A stretch of 64,000 nucleotides of DNA from Roseateles depolymerans (GCF_003387155.1 NZ_QUMT01000001.1:1739858-1803857), one strand, 5' to 3'; positions 19,722-28,842 are shown, numbered from the stretch's first letter. Program-made: numbers and translations. Notes: generated by a model from the letters alone, not told the origin.

Positions 19722-20231
19722 ATGAACAGATATGACCTAGTTTGTAATATTGAATTCTCTCTTAGCGAGGATCGGTTTTCGCGTCTGATGCTTGTGGATC
19801 CGGTGTTCAAGAGTTTAGAGCGAGCCCTGAAGACTGATGGAAAAGGCCTTTTTTGTCTGGGGCTTCCGCTATTGGAGTGTCTGTGGGCCGGTAAAGTTCT
19901 TAAGCGCCACAAAATCGATTCTTTTCCCGTGCCTGTGGAATATGCGTGCGCTACGGTTTCAAAAGATGACGCTCGTGAAGTGGCGAAGCTGTATTTGAAG
20001 CGAGTTGAAGATCAAAATAGACGCTTTTTTGAAAAAAATCTCATTGAGGCCCGCCTTTCTCCTGCGCTGTCAAGAATGACTTATGGATTCATTTGTCAGC
20101 CTGTGAAATCTGAAGCTGAGTGTCGACTGCCGGGAGGGCTCACCATCTGTGTGGACAAGGTTAGCGCTCAGGTTTGGGAAGAGGTGGATTTTACTCAACT
20201 CGATTTGATGAAATGGTTGATCTGCGAATGA
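19722..20231 (+). CDS. Hypothetical protein in AT-rich island
   Basis: A 169-residue soluble protein beginning MNRYDLVCNIEFSLSEDRF, with AT-rich codon usage like the gene at 18358. There is no signal peptide, membrane helix or recognised domain. The central part (SKDDAREVAKLYLKRVEDQNRRFFEKN) is predicted helical. A GGGGATG element just upstream could serve as ribosome site. It is followed by about 260 bases without a supported gene (20232-20492), including an AT-rich TAAATAAATAAAT run at 20400-20412. An immunity-like role is possible but unproven. Confidence 0.6.
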   Translation: MNRYDLVCNIEFSLSEDRFSRLMLVDPVFKSLERALKTDGKGLFCLGLPLLECLWAGKVLKRHKIDSFPVPVEYACATVSKDDAREVAKLYLKRVEDQNRRFFEKNLIEARLSPALSRMTYGFICQPVKSEAECRLPGGLTICVDKVSAQVWEEVDFTQLDLMKWLICE

Positions 20232-20492
20232 GCCCCGAATTCTAGAGGCACGCGTCGCGCAATCTTGTTGCCTAAACTAATCGGCAATATGCAATGAACT
20301 GGGACGAAGGGGTGAGCTCGAATATCCGGTAAGAGCGTTGAGAGACTAGAGATGACTCAGGGCCCCAGGCGCCCCCCGCCCATCCCGGCGACGTACCTCT
20401 AAATAAATAAATCTCGCCGTTCCTTATCGACTTCAACAGCGCGAAGCCGCTGCGCTCATCGCTCTCCGAGGTTACCTAATTCTGTATCTGCC

Positions 20493-20900
20493 ATGAAAGA
20501 AATTCCGACCGCAAACGGGGCTGACCTCTCTTTTGGGGACGATCAGACGTGCCTTTGCCAAGGCAATCCTTTCACTGGAGTAGCCGTCTTCTATCGAGCG
20601 AGCGGAACACGGGAGAGTGAAGTCGAATACTTGGACGGAATACAACAAGGTCTAATGCGCGATTGGAATGAGTTTGGCGTCTTAGTGCTTGAAGCTGAAG
20701 TAAGAAATGGCGCATATCACGGTTTGGTAAGATACTTCTCCGATCACGGCCAACCTTTGCGGGAAGAGGACTATGAGTTTGGAATATGCACTGCTCGCAG
20801 GGTGCATGACGAGGGTGGGGCGGTGCGTGAGACGTTCTCTATAGCCCCAACCGATTCGGGATTCAGGGTCCTTCAGGCAATGAGAAAAGCCGTCGAGTAG
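20493..20900 (+). CDS. YwqK-family (MORN-like repeat) protein, possible antitoxin/immunity protein
   Basis: This 135-residue protein contains repeated strand-turn units typical of YwqK/MORN-like proteins: FTGVAVFYRASGTRESEVEYLDG, IQQGLMRDWNEFGVLVLEAEVRNG and YHGLVRYFSDHGQPLREEDYEFG. YwqK of Bacillus subtilis is the antitoxin or immunity partner of the LXG toxin YwqJ. Many orphan homologues sit in polymorphic-toxin immunity clusters. No cognate toxin is visible here. It is the last gene of the AT-rich island. Confidence 0.65.
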   Translation: MKEIPTANGADLSFGDDQTCLCQGNPFTGVAVFYRASGTRESEVEYLDGIQQGLMRDWNEFGVLVLEAEVRNGAYHGLVRYFSDHGQPLREEDYEFGICTARRVHDEGGAVRETFSIAPTDSGFRVLQAMRKAVE

Positions 20901-21090
20901 CCAAGCGCCTCCGCGGACCCCGCCGCTGGCTACACAGATCAGATTCGAGCGACCTCCCCATCCTCAGGCCTCCCATTTGCCGCACACTCCCGTTCACGGT
21001 CTACCCAAGGCCCGCCGCAGCCATCGGTGCACCCCAAACAATCAGGTCCTACGAAACAAGTAAACGGCTCTAGACCGGGAAGGAAGCCAC

Positions 21091-22734
21091 ATGTCGGGAT
21101 TGCAGCGCGAGCAGGAGCCGCCAGCCGCTGAGGCCGAAGACGAGGACACTCGTCGCCTTCGCAGCGTCGGCGACGCCACCTATCGCCATCTGGTGGAAGG
21201 CGTCCTCGACTACGCGATCTTCCTGCTGACCCCGACAGGCCACATCGCCACCTGGAACGCCGGCGCCCAGCGCATCAAGGGCTACAGCCCCGCCGACATC
21301 ATCGGCAAGCACTTCTCCATCTTCTACACCGCGTCCGATGTCGCCGCCGGCTGGCCCCAGAAGGAGCTCACGCTCGCCCGCGAACGCGGCCGCATTGAAG
21401 ACGAAGGCTGGCGCGTGCGCCAGGACGGCAGCACCTTCTGGGCCAACGTCGTCATCACCGCCATCTACGACAGCCAGAACGAATTCCTCGGTTTCGCCAA
21501 GGTCACCCGCGACCTGAGCGACCGCCGCCGCATGGCCGCCTTGCAGGACGAGGGCCGCCGCATGACCGAGTTCATCGCCATGCTGTCCCACGAGCTGCGC
21601 AATCCGCTGTCGCCCATCATGAACGTGCTGGCCATCATGGCCCGCGAGCCGCAGAGCCCGCGCTCGCAGTGGTGCCTGGACGTGGCGGCCAAGCAGGTGC
21701 GCCATATCAACCGCCTGGTGGAAGACCTGCTCGATGTCAGCCGCGTCACCACTGGCAAGGTGCGTCTCACGATGGAGCGCCTGGACCTGGACGATGTGGT
21801 GAAGGAAGCCGTCGAGGGCATGCGGCCGACGCTGGAGGAACGAGGCCATGCGCTGGCGGTCCACGGGCTCTCGCAGCCGCTGTGGATGCAAGGCGACCGC
21901 ACGCGCTTGATCCAGCTGGTCTCCAATCTGCTGAACAACTCGATCAAATTCACGACGCCGCCGGGCCAGATCGAATTGACCTTGATGCAGCAGGGCGCGG
22001 AGGTCTGTCTCTCAGTGTCCGACGACGGGATCGGCATGGAGCCGGACACGCTCAAGCGCGCCTTCGAGCCGTTCTCCCAGGCAGAAAGCCGCTACAGCCG
22101 TGGCGAAAGCGGTCTGGGTCTGGGTTTGGCGCTGGTCCGCAGCATCGCGCAGCATCACGGCGGGAGCGCGGAAGCATTCAGTGGTGGCCTTGGACAAGGG
22201 TCGGTCGTGTACGTGCGCTTGCCGCTGATCGATCAAGGCGCTGCCTCAAGCGACGCTGCGCCCCGTTCGCAGGACAAAGGGCAGGACGCTTCAGGGGCGA
22301 CGCGTCGGCTGCTGATCGTGGACGACAACATCGATGCCGCCGACAGCCTCGCCATGCTGCTGCGCACCCTGGGTCATCAGGTCACGACCGCGCACGACGG
22401 CCTGCGGGCGCTGGAGCTTATCCGTGAGCAGACGCCGGACGTGGTGCTGCTGGACATCGGCATGCCCATGCTCAGCGGCCTGGAGGTGGCCCGGCATGTG
22501 CGCAGCGACCCATTGCTGTCAGGCGTGAGGCTGGTGGCGGTGTCGGGCTACGGACAACCGCTGGACAAGCTGGCGGCCAGCAGCGCCGGCTTTGACGACC
22601 ATCTCGTCAAGCCGGTGGATGTGCAGGATGTGGTCAAGGCCCTGCAGGCGGTGACGGCGGTGGAGGCCGTGAACGCCGTGAAGGCCGTGAAGGATGTGGA
22701 GTCGGCGCCACCCTCTCATGGGCCGACTCGATGA
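21091..22734 (+). CDS. Hybrid sensor histidine kinase (PAS-HisKA-HATPase-receiver)
   Basis: A 547-residue soluble hybrid kinase. A PAS/PAC domain covers residues about 28-145 (VLDYAIFLLTPTGHIATWNAGA, with QDGSTFWANVVITAIYD). The HisKA H-box has phospho-acceptor His167 in SHELRNPL. The ATPase N-box is NLLNNSIKF and G-boxes are DDGIGM and GLGLGL. A C-terminal receiver starts at about 406 (LLIVDDN) with phospho-acceptor Asp455 (LLDIGMP). There is no membrane segment, so it senses a cytosolic signal or interacts with another sensor. The last 30 residues carry a Val-Lys-Ala repeat (AVEAVNAVKAVKDV) encoded by a short tandem DNA repeat. No response regulator adjoins it. Confidence 0.92.
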   Translation: MSGLQREQEPPAAEAEDEDTRRLRSVGDATYRHLVEGVLDYAIFLLTPTGHIATWNAGAQRIKGYSPADIIGKHFSIFYTASDVAAGWPQKELTLARERGRIEDEGWRVRQDGSTFWANVVITAIYDSQNEFLGFAKVTRDLSDRRRMAALQDEGRRMTEFIAMLSHELRNPLSPIMNVLAIMAREPQSPRSQWCLDVAAKQVRHINRLVEDLLDVSRVTTGKVRLTMERLDLDDVVKEAVEGMRPTLEERGHALAVHGLSQPLWMQGDRTRLIQLVSNLLNNSIKFTTPPGQIELTLMQQGAEVCLSVSDDGIGMEPDTLKRAFEPFSQAESRYSRGESGLGLGLALVRSIAQHHGGSAEAFSGGLGQGSVVYVRLPLIDQGAASSDAAPRSQDKGQDASGATRRLLIVDDNIDAADSLAMLLRTLGHQVTTAHDGLRALELIREQTPDVVLLDIGMPMLSGLEVARHVRSDPLLSGVRLVAVSGYGQPLDKLAASSAGFDDHLVKPVDVQDVVKALQAVTAVEAVNAVKAVKDVESAPPSHGPTR

Positions 22735-22779
22735 AGGTTCACGCGCGCAACGCTCTGCGTCCCACCCGCTCCGCCTGAT

Positions 22780-23088
22780 TCAAGGCCAGAGATAACGCAG
22801 CCATTGCGGCCGCCACGACAGCGTCATCGCGACGGTCAGCACCGCTGCCGCCAGCAGCATCAGCCAGACCAGGACGGCCATCGAGACATGGTCAGCCCCC
22901 AGGCACAGTGCCAGCGAAGCCGCCAGGGCCACTGCACCCATCACCCTGAGCAGCCTGACGGCTCTTGCGGGCTGCGGTCGATTGCCCTGTGCCTGTTCCC
23001 AATGCGTGTCCATCGCCAGCGCCAGCCAGCCGAACCCGACGATGGCCGCTGCCGCAGCGGCCAGTTGCAGCACCAGCGGATCAACCAC
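22780..23088 (-). CDS. DUF3325 family membrane protein
   Basis: A 102-residue protein with three hydrophobic segments (LVLQLAAAAAAIVGFGWLALAM, VMGAVALAASLALCLGA, MAVLVWLMLLAAAVLTVAMTL), matching DUF3325. These small proteins usually follow a PepSY-domain protein in iron/siderophore-related operons. Its start overlaps the 3' end of the PepSY gene by eight bases, so it is the last gene of the three-gene operon. Molecular function is unknown. Confidence 0.8.
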   Translation of the reverse strand: MVDPLVLQLAAAAAAIVGFGWLALAMDTHWEQAQGNRPQPARAVRLLRVMGAVALAASLALCLGADHVSMAVLVWLMLLAAAVLTVAMTLSWRPQWLRYLWP

Positions 23089-24832
23089 GGCTCACCTCCG
23101 CGGTCGTGAGGCTGGTCGATGCGGCACCGAGCGCGGGTGGGGCGTCAAGGCCGGAACCCGTCCCTGCGCTCGCACGTGGCACTTCATTCGCGCCTGCCTG
23201 AATCGCCTCAGCACGTGTCTTCCGTCCCAGATGACGCGCCGCCCATGCGCACACCCCCGCCAGCGCCAGCAGGCTCAGATCCACACCCGCCACCGGCCAA
23301 TAGCCGTTGGACAGCGTCCGCAGCAGGTGGTCCCCGGTGCTCACTGCATTCGCAACGACGGCCGCCACCGCCACAACCGCGACCACGCCACATTGCTCCC
23401 GCCACGCCGGATTGATCCGTCCCAGCGCCACCGGCGCACTGCGCAGGCAGGCATGCACCAGCGCCAGCGCCCAGGCGCCCCAGAACACCCGCTGCTCCCA
23501 CAGGCCCTTGCCGACCAGGTCCTCCGGCAGCAACCGGTTGGAGAGCAGCATGGCCACGGTGGCGATCAGCATGCCGGTCATCGTGGTCACGGCCATCGCA
23601 TCCACGATCCGGCTGCCCTGGCTGCCCGCCTTCGCATGTTGCGCCTTGCGCTTCTCGACAAAGAAGATGAACCCAGTGGCGATGCACACGCAACCAGTCA
23701 ACCCGCCCAGCACGTACAGCCAGCGCAGCAGCCAGTGCCGGAAGTGCTGCAGGTGCAGGCCTTCCAGGAATTCCGTGGCGTTGTCGACGGCGGTGCGCGG
23801 CGGATCTTCCCGCAGCAGTTCACCGGTGCTCGCCTTGAAGTGGATGCCTTCCCCCGTCAGCGCCACGCGATCAGTCCCGGCGCGGTAGACGCTGACGTAG
23901 GCGTTGGCATCGCCGGGATGCTGCACCTGCAGGTAGCCCACTTCCCCGGCCATGCCCTTGGCCTGCCAGCGGCGCTGGGCCTCGGCCACCATTGCATCCA
24001 CCGAGGCCATGCCCGCCGCCACACCCGCCCGCTCATGCGGCAGACCGGTCTCGGACGCTTCGATCTTCTCGCTCAGCTCATGCAGCGCATTGAGCTGCGT
24101 GTGCGCCACCGGGAAATAGATGCCCGCAAAGATGACCAGCCCGGTGAACGCAAAGAAGAAGTGAAAGGGCAGGGCCACGACGCCGGTGAGGTTGTGCAGG
24201 TCCAGCGTGTTGCGCTGCGTGCTCTTGTGGCGGCGGAAGGTGAAGAACTCGCGGAAGATCTTGCGGTGCATCACCACGCCGCTGACCAGCGCGGCCAGCA
24301 TCATCAGCGCTGCAAAGCCCACCACCCAGGTGCCCAGCTCTTTCCAGGTCACATTCAGGCTGTAGTGCATCGGGTAGAACCACTGGCTGCCGATCGCCAA
24401 CTGGCTCTGCGGCAGCAGCTTGCCGTCGCGAGGGTCCATCGCATGCACGGCCCACAAGGTCTCTTCCGGATCCTTGGCGTTGGGCACCGCAAAGCCGGCA
24501 AACACGGTGGTGACGGGGTCCCGGTGGGTGGTGTAGACGCCCCAGGTCTTCACCTCGTCAAACCGCTGAGGCAACGGGCCGTTGACCCGGTCCTTCACTC
24601 CGGCCACCACGGCGGGGTCCGGCTGCATGGACGCCAGCGCTGGCGCCAGCATCTTGTCGAAGGACGGCATCGGTTGCGGCTCGAAGCGCGACTGCGGAAT
24701 CGACCAGCGGTCGATTTCCCGATCAAACACCGACAGCGAGCCGAAGAAGAACACCACCACCAGCACAAAGCCCAGCACCAGGCCGAACCAGGTGTGCAGC
24801 CAGGCCATGGAGAGTCGAAAACTTTGGAACAT
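23081..24832 (-). CDS. PepSY-associated membrane protein (iron/siderophore-linked reductase-like)
   Basis: A 583-residue PepSY-TM family protein (PiuB/FegB-like). An N-terminal helix (SMAWLHTWFGLVLGFVLVVVFFFGSLSVFD) with its conserved His begins the fold. A large periplasmic region follows, then further helices (WVVGFAALMMLAALVSGVVMHR, ALPFHFFFAFTGLVIFAGIYF, WLYVLGGLTGCVCIATGFIFF and several more). Family members are implicated in reduction of ferric siderophores or in peptide-linked iron uptake. The frame is open further upstream; ATG 24832 (MFQSFRLSMAW) is chosen because it gives the family N-terminus and lies 14 bases after the preceding stop. Confidence 0.85.
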   Translation of the reverse strand: MFQSFRLSMAWLHTWFGLVLGFVLVVVFFFGSLSVFDREIDRWSIPQSRFEPQPMPSFDKMLAPALASMQPDPAVVAGVKDRVNGPLPQRFDEVKTWGVYTTHRDPVTTVFAGFAVPNAKDPEETLWAVHAMDPRDGKLLPQSQLAIGSQWFYPMHYSLNVTWKELGTWVVGFAALMMLAALVSGVVMHRKIFREFFTFRRHKSTQRNTLDLHNLTGVVALPFHFFFAFTGLVIFAGIYFPVAHTQLNALHELSEKIEASETGLPHERAGVAAGMASVDAMVAEAQRRWQAKGMAGEVGYLQVQHPGDANAYVSVYRAGTDRVALTGEGIHFKASTGELLREDPPRTAVDNATEFLEGLHLQHFRHWLLRWLYVLGGLTGCVCIATGFIFFVEKRKAQHAKAGSQGSRIVDAMAVTTMTGMLIATVAMLLSNRLLPEDLVGKGLWEQRVFWGAWALALVHACLRSAPVALGRINPAWREQCGVVAVVAVAAVVANAVSTGDHLLRTLSNGYWPVAGVDLSLLALAGVCAWAARHLGRKTRAEAIQAGANEVPRASAGTGSGLDAPPALGAASTSLTTAEVSRG

Positions 24833-24846
24833 CAGGCTGCCTCCAC

Positions 24847-25176
24847 TCAGACCAGCGCGCGCTGCAGCAAGGTCGCCGCACCGGCCATGACCCCGGCGCC
24901 GACTGCCAGCGTCATCCAGAGGCGCAGCACGCTGCGGGCAGCGAAGGCCCACAGGAACACGCCCAGATAGACCAGCAGGCCCAGCATGGCCGACAGGTGC
25001 TCCGCATCATGGAAGGACAGACCGGCTGCGTAGGTGCCCGCCAGCGCCAGGGCCATGAAGCCCCAGCAGAAGAGATAGCCGCCCACCGTCGCCGCAAGGA
25101 TGCGAAGGAGCACGGGCAGCGTGGGCAGTGCAGGCAGAGCGGACCGCAGGCGGATCCGCGTCGTTGAGGAGGTCAT
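24847..25176 (-). CDS. DUF3649 family membrane protein
   Basis: A 109-residue protein with three hydrophobic segments (LRILAATVGGYLFCWGFMALALAGTYAAG, LSAMLGLLVYLGVFLWAFAA, MTLAVGAGVMAGAATL), matching DUF3649. It is the first gene of the DUF3649-PepSY-DUF3325 operon common beside TonB-dependent siderophore receptors in Burkholderiales. A Fur-box-like sequence lies about 75 bases upstream. No siderophore receptor adjoins it here. Confidence 0.8.
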   Translation of the reverse strand: MTSSTTRIRLRSALPALPTLPVLLRILAATVGGYLFCWGFMALALAGTYAAGLSFHDAEHLSAMLGLLVYLGVFLWAFAARSVLRLWMTLAVGAGVMAGAATLLQRALV

Positions 25177-25249
25177 CGTGTGGAAGCGGCAATCAAGGCG
25201 GCCCCAGGGACCCGGGAGACTCGCTGGCCGAGGCCGCAGTGTCCTACAA

Positions 25250-25268
25250 GATGAGAATGATTCCTATC
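25250..25268. promoter_or_regulatory. Candidate Fur box
   Basis: GATGAGAATGATTCCTATC matches the 19-base Fur consensus (GATAATGATAATCATTATC) at 12 of 19 positions by direct comparison, including both GAT/ATC ends. It lies between the leftward PepSY operon and the rightward glutaminyl cyclase gene, so iron repression of the PepSY operon is expected. Confidence 0.6.
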
Positions 25269-25390
25269 GGGATGCGCTGAAAAAACGGTCATTCGATGGG
25301 GAGAAACCGGTGCCTGGGCGGTGTGCGTCCAGTGTGTCCGGCCTCAGCGCGGAATCGTGTAGATTGCGGGGCCTTCCTCTGGAACTCTCC

Positions 25391-26266
25391 ATGCGCACCA
25401 TCCTGTCTCCCATGGGCCGTCGGGCCCTGATGTCCTGGGCCGGCAAGGGCCTGCTGGCGGTCAGCGCCCTGGCGCTGCATCTGCAATCACCCGCGCAATC
25501 TCCCGCGCAATCACCCGCGCAAGCGCCTGCGAAATCCGCCGCTGACGCGGGCCTGCCCGTCTACACGGTCAAGGTGGTGAAGGCCTATCCCCATGACCGC
25601 GGTGCCTTCACCGAAGGCCTGTTTTTCAAAGACGGATTCCTGTGGGAGAGCACCGGGCTCAAGGGCCGCTCCGGCATCCGCAAGGTCAAGCTGGAAACCG
25701 GCGAGGTGGTGATGGACACCAGCCTGCCGGCCGAAGTCTTCGGCGAAGGCATCACCGACTGGGGTGACCGCGTCGTCGGCCTGACCTGGACCGACCAGAT
25801 CGGCTACGTGCTGGACATGGGCAGCCTCAAGCTGTGGCGCAAGTTCAGCTATGCCGGGGAAGGTTGGGGCCTGACGCAGAACGGCAAGGAGCTCATCATG
25901 AGCGACGGCACGCCGCAACTGCGCTTCATCGATCCGGTCTCGTTCAAGGAGACCCGGCGCGTGCGGGTGACCGCAGGCGGCAAGCCGGTCGAGAAGATCA
26001 ATGAGCTGGAATGGGTGGAGGGCGAGGTGCTGGCCAACATCTGGCAGACCGACCGCATTGCACGCATCGACCCGGCCACGGGCAAGGTCACCGGCTGGAT
26101 CGACCTCACCGGGTTGATGACGGAGCGCAACCCCGAGGCGCAAGGGGAAGACGTGCCCAATGGCATCGCCTACGACGCCAAGACCAAACGCCTGTTCGTG
26201 ACTGGCAAGCTTTGGCCGAAGCTGTTCGAGGTGCAACTGGTGAAGGCGGCGGGCCCACGGCGCTGA
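25391..26266 (+). CDS. Glutaminyl-peptide cyclotransferase (bacterial beta-propeller type)
   Basis: This 291-residue exported protein belongs to the glutamine cyclotransferase family (PF05096), which converts N-terminal Gln to pyroglutamate. A signal peptide (GRRALMSWAGKGLLAVSALALHL) is followed by a SPAQ repeat linker encoded by 12-bp tandem repeats (about 25485-25533). The propeller begins VKVVKAYPHDRGAFTEGLFF and continues with WESTGLKGRSGIRKV, GEGITDWGDRVVGLTW, MSDGTPQLRFIDP and NELEWVEGEVLANIWQTDRIARIDP. ATG 25391 gives the signal peptide; an upstream extension of the frame is not supported. Confidence 0.9.
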   Translation: MRTILSPMGRRALMSWAGKGLLAVSALALHLQSPAQSPAQSPAQAPAKSAADAGLPVYTVKVVKAYPHDRGAFTEGLFFKDGFLWESTGLKGRSGIRKVKLETGEVVMDTSLPAEVFGEGITDWGDRVVGLTWTDQIGYVLDMGSLKLWRKFSYAGEGWGLTQNGKELIMSDGTPQLRFIDPVSFKETRRVRVTAGGKPVEKINELEWVEGEVLANIWQTDRIARIDPATGKVTGWIDLTGLMTERNPEAQGEDVPNGIAYDAKTKRLFVTGKLWPKLFEVQLVKAAGPRR

Positions 26267-26274
26267 GGGGCGCC

Positions 26275-26748
26275 TCAGTCCATCTGCTTGCGCAGCAGAT
26301 CGGACTTCCCCCGCAGCGCTTGCGCGCCCGGCTTGTCGCCGGCGCTGTCCAGCCGGCCTGCGGCCTCAGTCGCCGCCTTGGCCGCTTCCTCGAAGGCACT
26401 GATGGCCGGCCAGCGATCCTCGGTCGGCAGCAGCCGGCCCTTGTCGAAGTGTCCAGCCACCCAGGGTTTGCCGGGCTCTTCCAGCACGCCCAGCAGCAGC
26501 TCGCCCTTGGACGCACGGCCCAGGAAGCTGCGCTTGACCACGCCGCCTTGCACGTCCTTCAGCACCCCCAGCCCATCCGCGTTGTCGCCGATGCAGGCGC
26601 CTTCCCACTGCACAGAACTGGCGGACCATCCCTCAGGGGCCGTCAACACCCGGCACGCCGCCGAGGCATGGGTGCCAGTGGCCGCCAACAGCAGGGCAGC
26701 GACGGACGAGAAGAGCGTGGAGCGGAAAACACGTGAGCTCATGGGCAC
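26275..26748 (-). CDS. Exported hypothetical protein with MORN-like segment
   Basis: A 157-residue protein with a clear signal peptide (STLFSSVAALLLAATGTHASA). It is followed by CRVLTAPEGWSASSVQWEGACIGDNADGLGVLKD, which resembles a degenerate MORN-like strand pair (quoted parts: QWEGACIGDNADGLGVL), and a helical Ala-rich C-terminus (SAFEEAAKAATEAAGRL). Two cysteines flank the MORN-like part and may form a disulfide. Periplasmic location is likely; function is unknown. It converges on the glutaminyl cyclase gene with eight bases between stops. Confidence 0.7.
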   Translation of the reverse strand: MPMSSRVFRSTLFSSVAALLLAATGTHASAACRVLTAPEGWSASSVQWEGACIGDNADGLGVLKDVQGGVVKRSFLGRASKGELLLGVLEEPGKPWVAGHFDKGRLLPTEDRWPAISAFEEAAKAATEAAGRLDSAGDKPGAQALRGKSDLLRKQMD

Positions 26749-27049
26749 GATGGTGTTGAATGCGATGCCTCAGGATAGCCGCAGCGCTATGACCTTCCCA
26801 TGAGGGAAGCTCTCCAACTGCAACGGGGTGACAGCGCCACAACATCTGCTTGCAATCGGGATCACAGACGTGCGAGAGCCGTGCAAAAGTCAGCGACTTC
26901 GCCGCGCTGCGCTCGCCCACAGCACCGCACTTGAGGCACCCTCTGGATCAGCCTTGCCGCGCCGGATCGGAAATTCCGGCAGCGCGCTGCGGGAATCCCG
27001 GAGAATCGCGCACTCTGGATCGACCCCGATCCGCTCCCGAGCATCTGGA

Positions 27050-28312
27050 ATGACCTCCAACACTCCCAGCCGCGCCACGGCCTGGTGGATCTGCGGCCTG
27101 GTGGCTGCGGCGCTGTACGGCAACTACTACGTCTACGACTCCATCGGCCCGGTGGCCGACGCGCTGCAGACCCAGCGCGGCTTCAGCGACACGCAGGTGG
27201 GCCTGCTCAACGCCGTCTACAACCTGCCCAACGTCGTGCTGATCCTGCTCGGCGGTGTGCTGGTGGACCGCTTCGGTGCGGCCAAGGTGACGCTGGGCAC
27301 CGCCGCCATCTGCCTGGCCGGCGCGCTGCTCACCGCCTTGAGTCCCAACTTCGAAGGCATGGTGGCCGGGCGCCTGCTGTTTGGCATTGGCGCTGAAACC
27401 TTCGGTATCTCCACACTGGCCGTGCTGGCCGAATACTTCGCCGGCAGCAATGTGGCCTTCACCATGGGCCTGGCGCTGTCCCTGGGACGGCTGGGCTCGT
27501 ATTCCACCGACATGTCGCCCACCTGGTTCCCACAGGCCTATGCGCAGGGCTGGCAGCCGCCGCTGCTGATTGCCGCGGCCATGGCGGCGGCCTCGTTTGC
27601 CGCGGCCTTGCTGTACTGGTGGCTGGACCGACGCGTGGCGGCCTCGGCCAAGCAGGTCGCCGCACCGCAGGCCCAGCCCTTTGTATGGCGGGACCTGCTG
27701 CACTTCGGCAAGGCCTATTGGTATTTGCTGATCCTGTGCGTGCTTTGGTATTCGGTCATCCTGGCGTTTCGCAGCACCTTCTCGATCAAGTACTTCCAGC
27801 ATGTGCACGGGCTGGACCTGGCGGCTGCGGGAGAGATGAACAGCTACGTGTTCCTCGCCGCCGTCTTCGCCACGCCGGCCTTCGGATGGCTGTGCGACCG
27901 GGTCGGGCGGTATGCCCCGTTCCTCGCCTTCGGCTCGGTGCTGCTGCCGATCTCGCTGGCGGTGATGGCGCTGAGCCACTCGGGCCTGTGGGTGTCCACC
28001 GCGCTGATCGGGGTGAGCTTCTCGCTGGTGCCGGCCGTCATGTGGCCGCTGGCCAGCAAGGTGGTGGCCCCCCATCGCTTCGGCACCGCCATCGGCCTGA
28101 TGTGGGTGGTGCAGAACGCCGGCATCGGCGGCGCCAACCTGGTCGCCGGCTGGCTCAACACCCGCGCCGGCGCCAGTGCGCAAAACCCGGCCGGCTACAA
28201 CGACATGATGCTGTTCTTCGGCCTGTGCAGCGTGGTGGGCGCGGTGTTTGCGCTGGTGCTGTGGGCGACGGCGGGCCGCAAGCATCAGGAACTGGCGGCG
28301 CGGGAACGGTGA
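27050..28312 (+). CDS. Major facilitator superfamily transporter
   Basis: A 420-residue, 12-helix MFS transporter. Helix 1 starts TAWWICGLVAAALYGNYYVYDSIGPVADAL. The A-like motif between helices 2 and 3 is GGVLVDRFGAAKV, and the corresponding second-half loop is GWLCDRVGRYAPFL. The overall pattern resembles the MFSD1-like group; the substrate cannot be inferred. The frame is open upstream, but ATG 27050 matches the first membrane helix. The 300 bases upstream (26749-27049) hold no supported gene; they include an imperfect inverted repeat around GGAAATTCCGG (about 26969). Confidence 0.85.
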   Translation: MTSNTPSRATAWWICGLVAAALYGNYYVYDSIGPVADALQTQRGFSDTQVGLLNAVYNLPNVVLILLGGVLVDRFGAAKVTLGTAAICLAGALLTALSPNFEGMVAGRLLFGIGAETFGISTLAVLAEYFAGSNVAFTMGLALSLGRLGSYSTDMSPTWFPQAYAQGWQPPLLIAAAMAAASFAAALLYWWLDRRVAASAKQVAAPQAQPFVWRDLLHFGKAYWYLLILCVLWYSVILAFRSTFSIKYFQHVHGLDLAAAGEMNSYVFLAAVFATPAFGWLCDRVGRYAPFLAFGSVLLPISLAVMALSHSGLWVSTALIGVSFSLVPAVMWPLASKVVAPHRFGTAIGLMWVVQNAGIGGANLVAGWLNTRAGASAQNPAGYNDMMLFFGLCSVVGAVFALVLWATAGRKHQELAARER

Positions 28313-28470
28313 TGCTCACCGCCGCCTGACGGAGCGCGCTGAACTCGCGGGAGCGAGGCTCAGCGGACTAGCGGGCGGCACCGCACATGGCCTTGCAGCG
28401 CGCATGCCAACGCAGCGTGTCTGGCGCCTGCAGCGCGCATGCCAGCACGCCTGTCCGGCCCGTGCAGCGC

Positions 28471-28614
28471 TCATCCGCCAGCAGCTCCACCCTCCATTAC
28501 GCGGGACAGGGCTGACGTCGCTCGCAAACCGCTGCGCGCATAGCCGGCCGGCAGCGCGAGCGCGATCTGACGAACGACCGCACAGAGACGGGTGAACAGG
28601 GTCAGGGCAATCAT
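28471..28614 (-). CDS. Possible small protein (47 aa)
   Basis: The minus strand has a near-consensus ribosome site AAGGAG five bases before ATG, then a 47-codon frame beginning MIALTLFTRLCAVVRQIALALPAGYA. The first 25 residues are hydrophobic or amphipathic with Arg, followed by a polar tail ending GGAAGG. The strong ribosome site is the main support. No family is recognised. Confidence 0.35.
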   Translation of the reverse strand: MIALTLFTRLCAVVRQIALALPAGYARSGLRATSALSRVMEGGAAGG

Positions 28615-28842
28615 GGCTTCTCCTTGCGGCCCTTTTGGCGGAATTGCCGAGAGGGCATGGATGGCAGCGTGCGCCTGCACGTGGGCGCTGTCCTTGCGCT
28701 GAATCAAGCTTGGGCGGCCAGGCCCCCCCGTTGTGCGCTCCCGGTTGCGCCCGGTCAACGTTCACCTTGATGAGGGCGCAGTGCGTTGGCGGCGTTTTCG
28801 CTCGTGCCCGTCGCCCGTGGCCTGTTGCCTGTGGCACATCGC

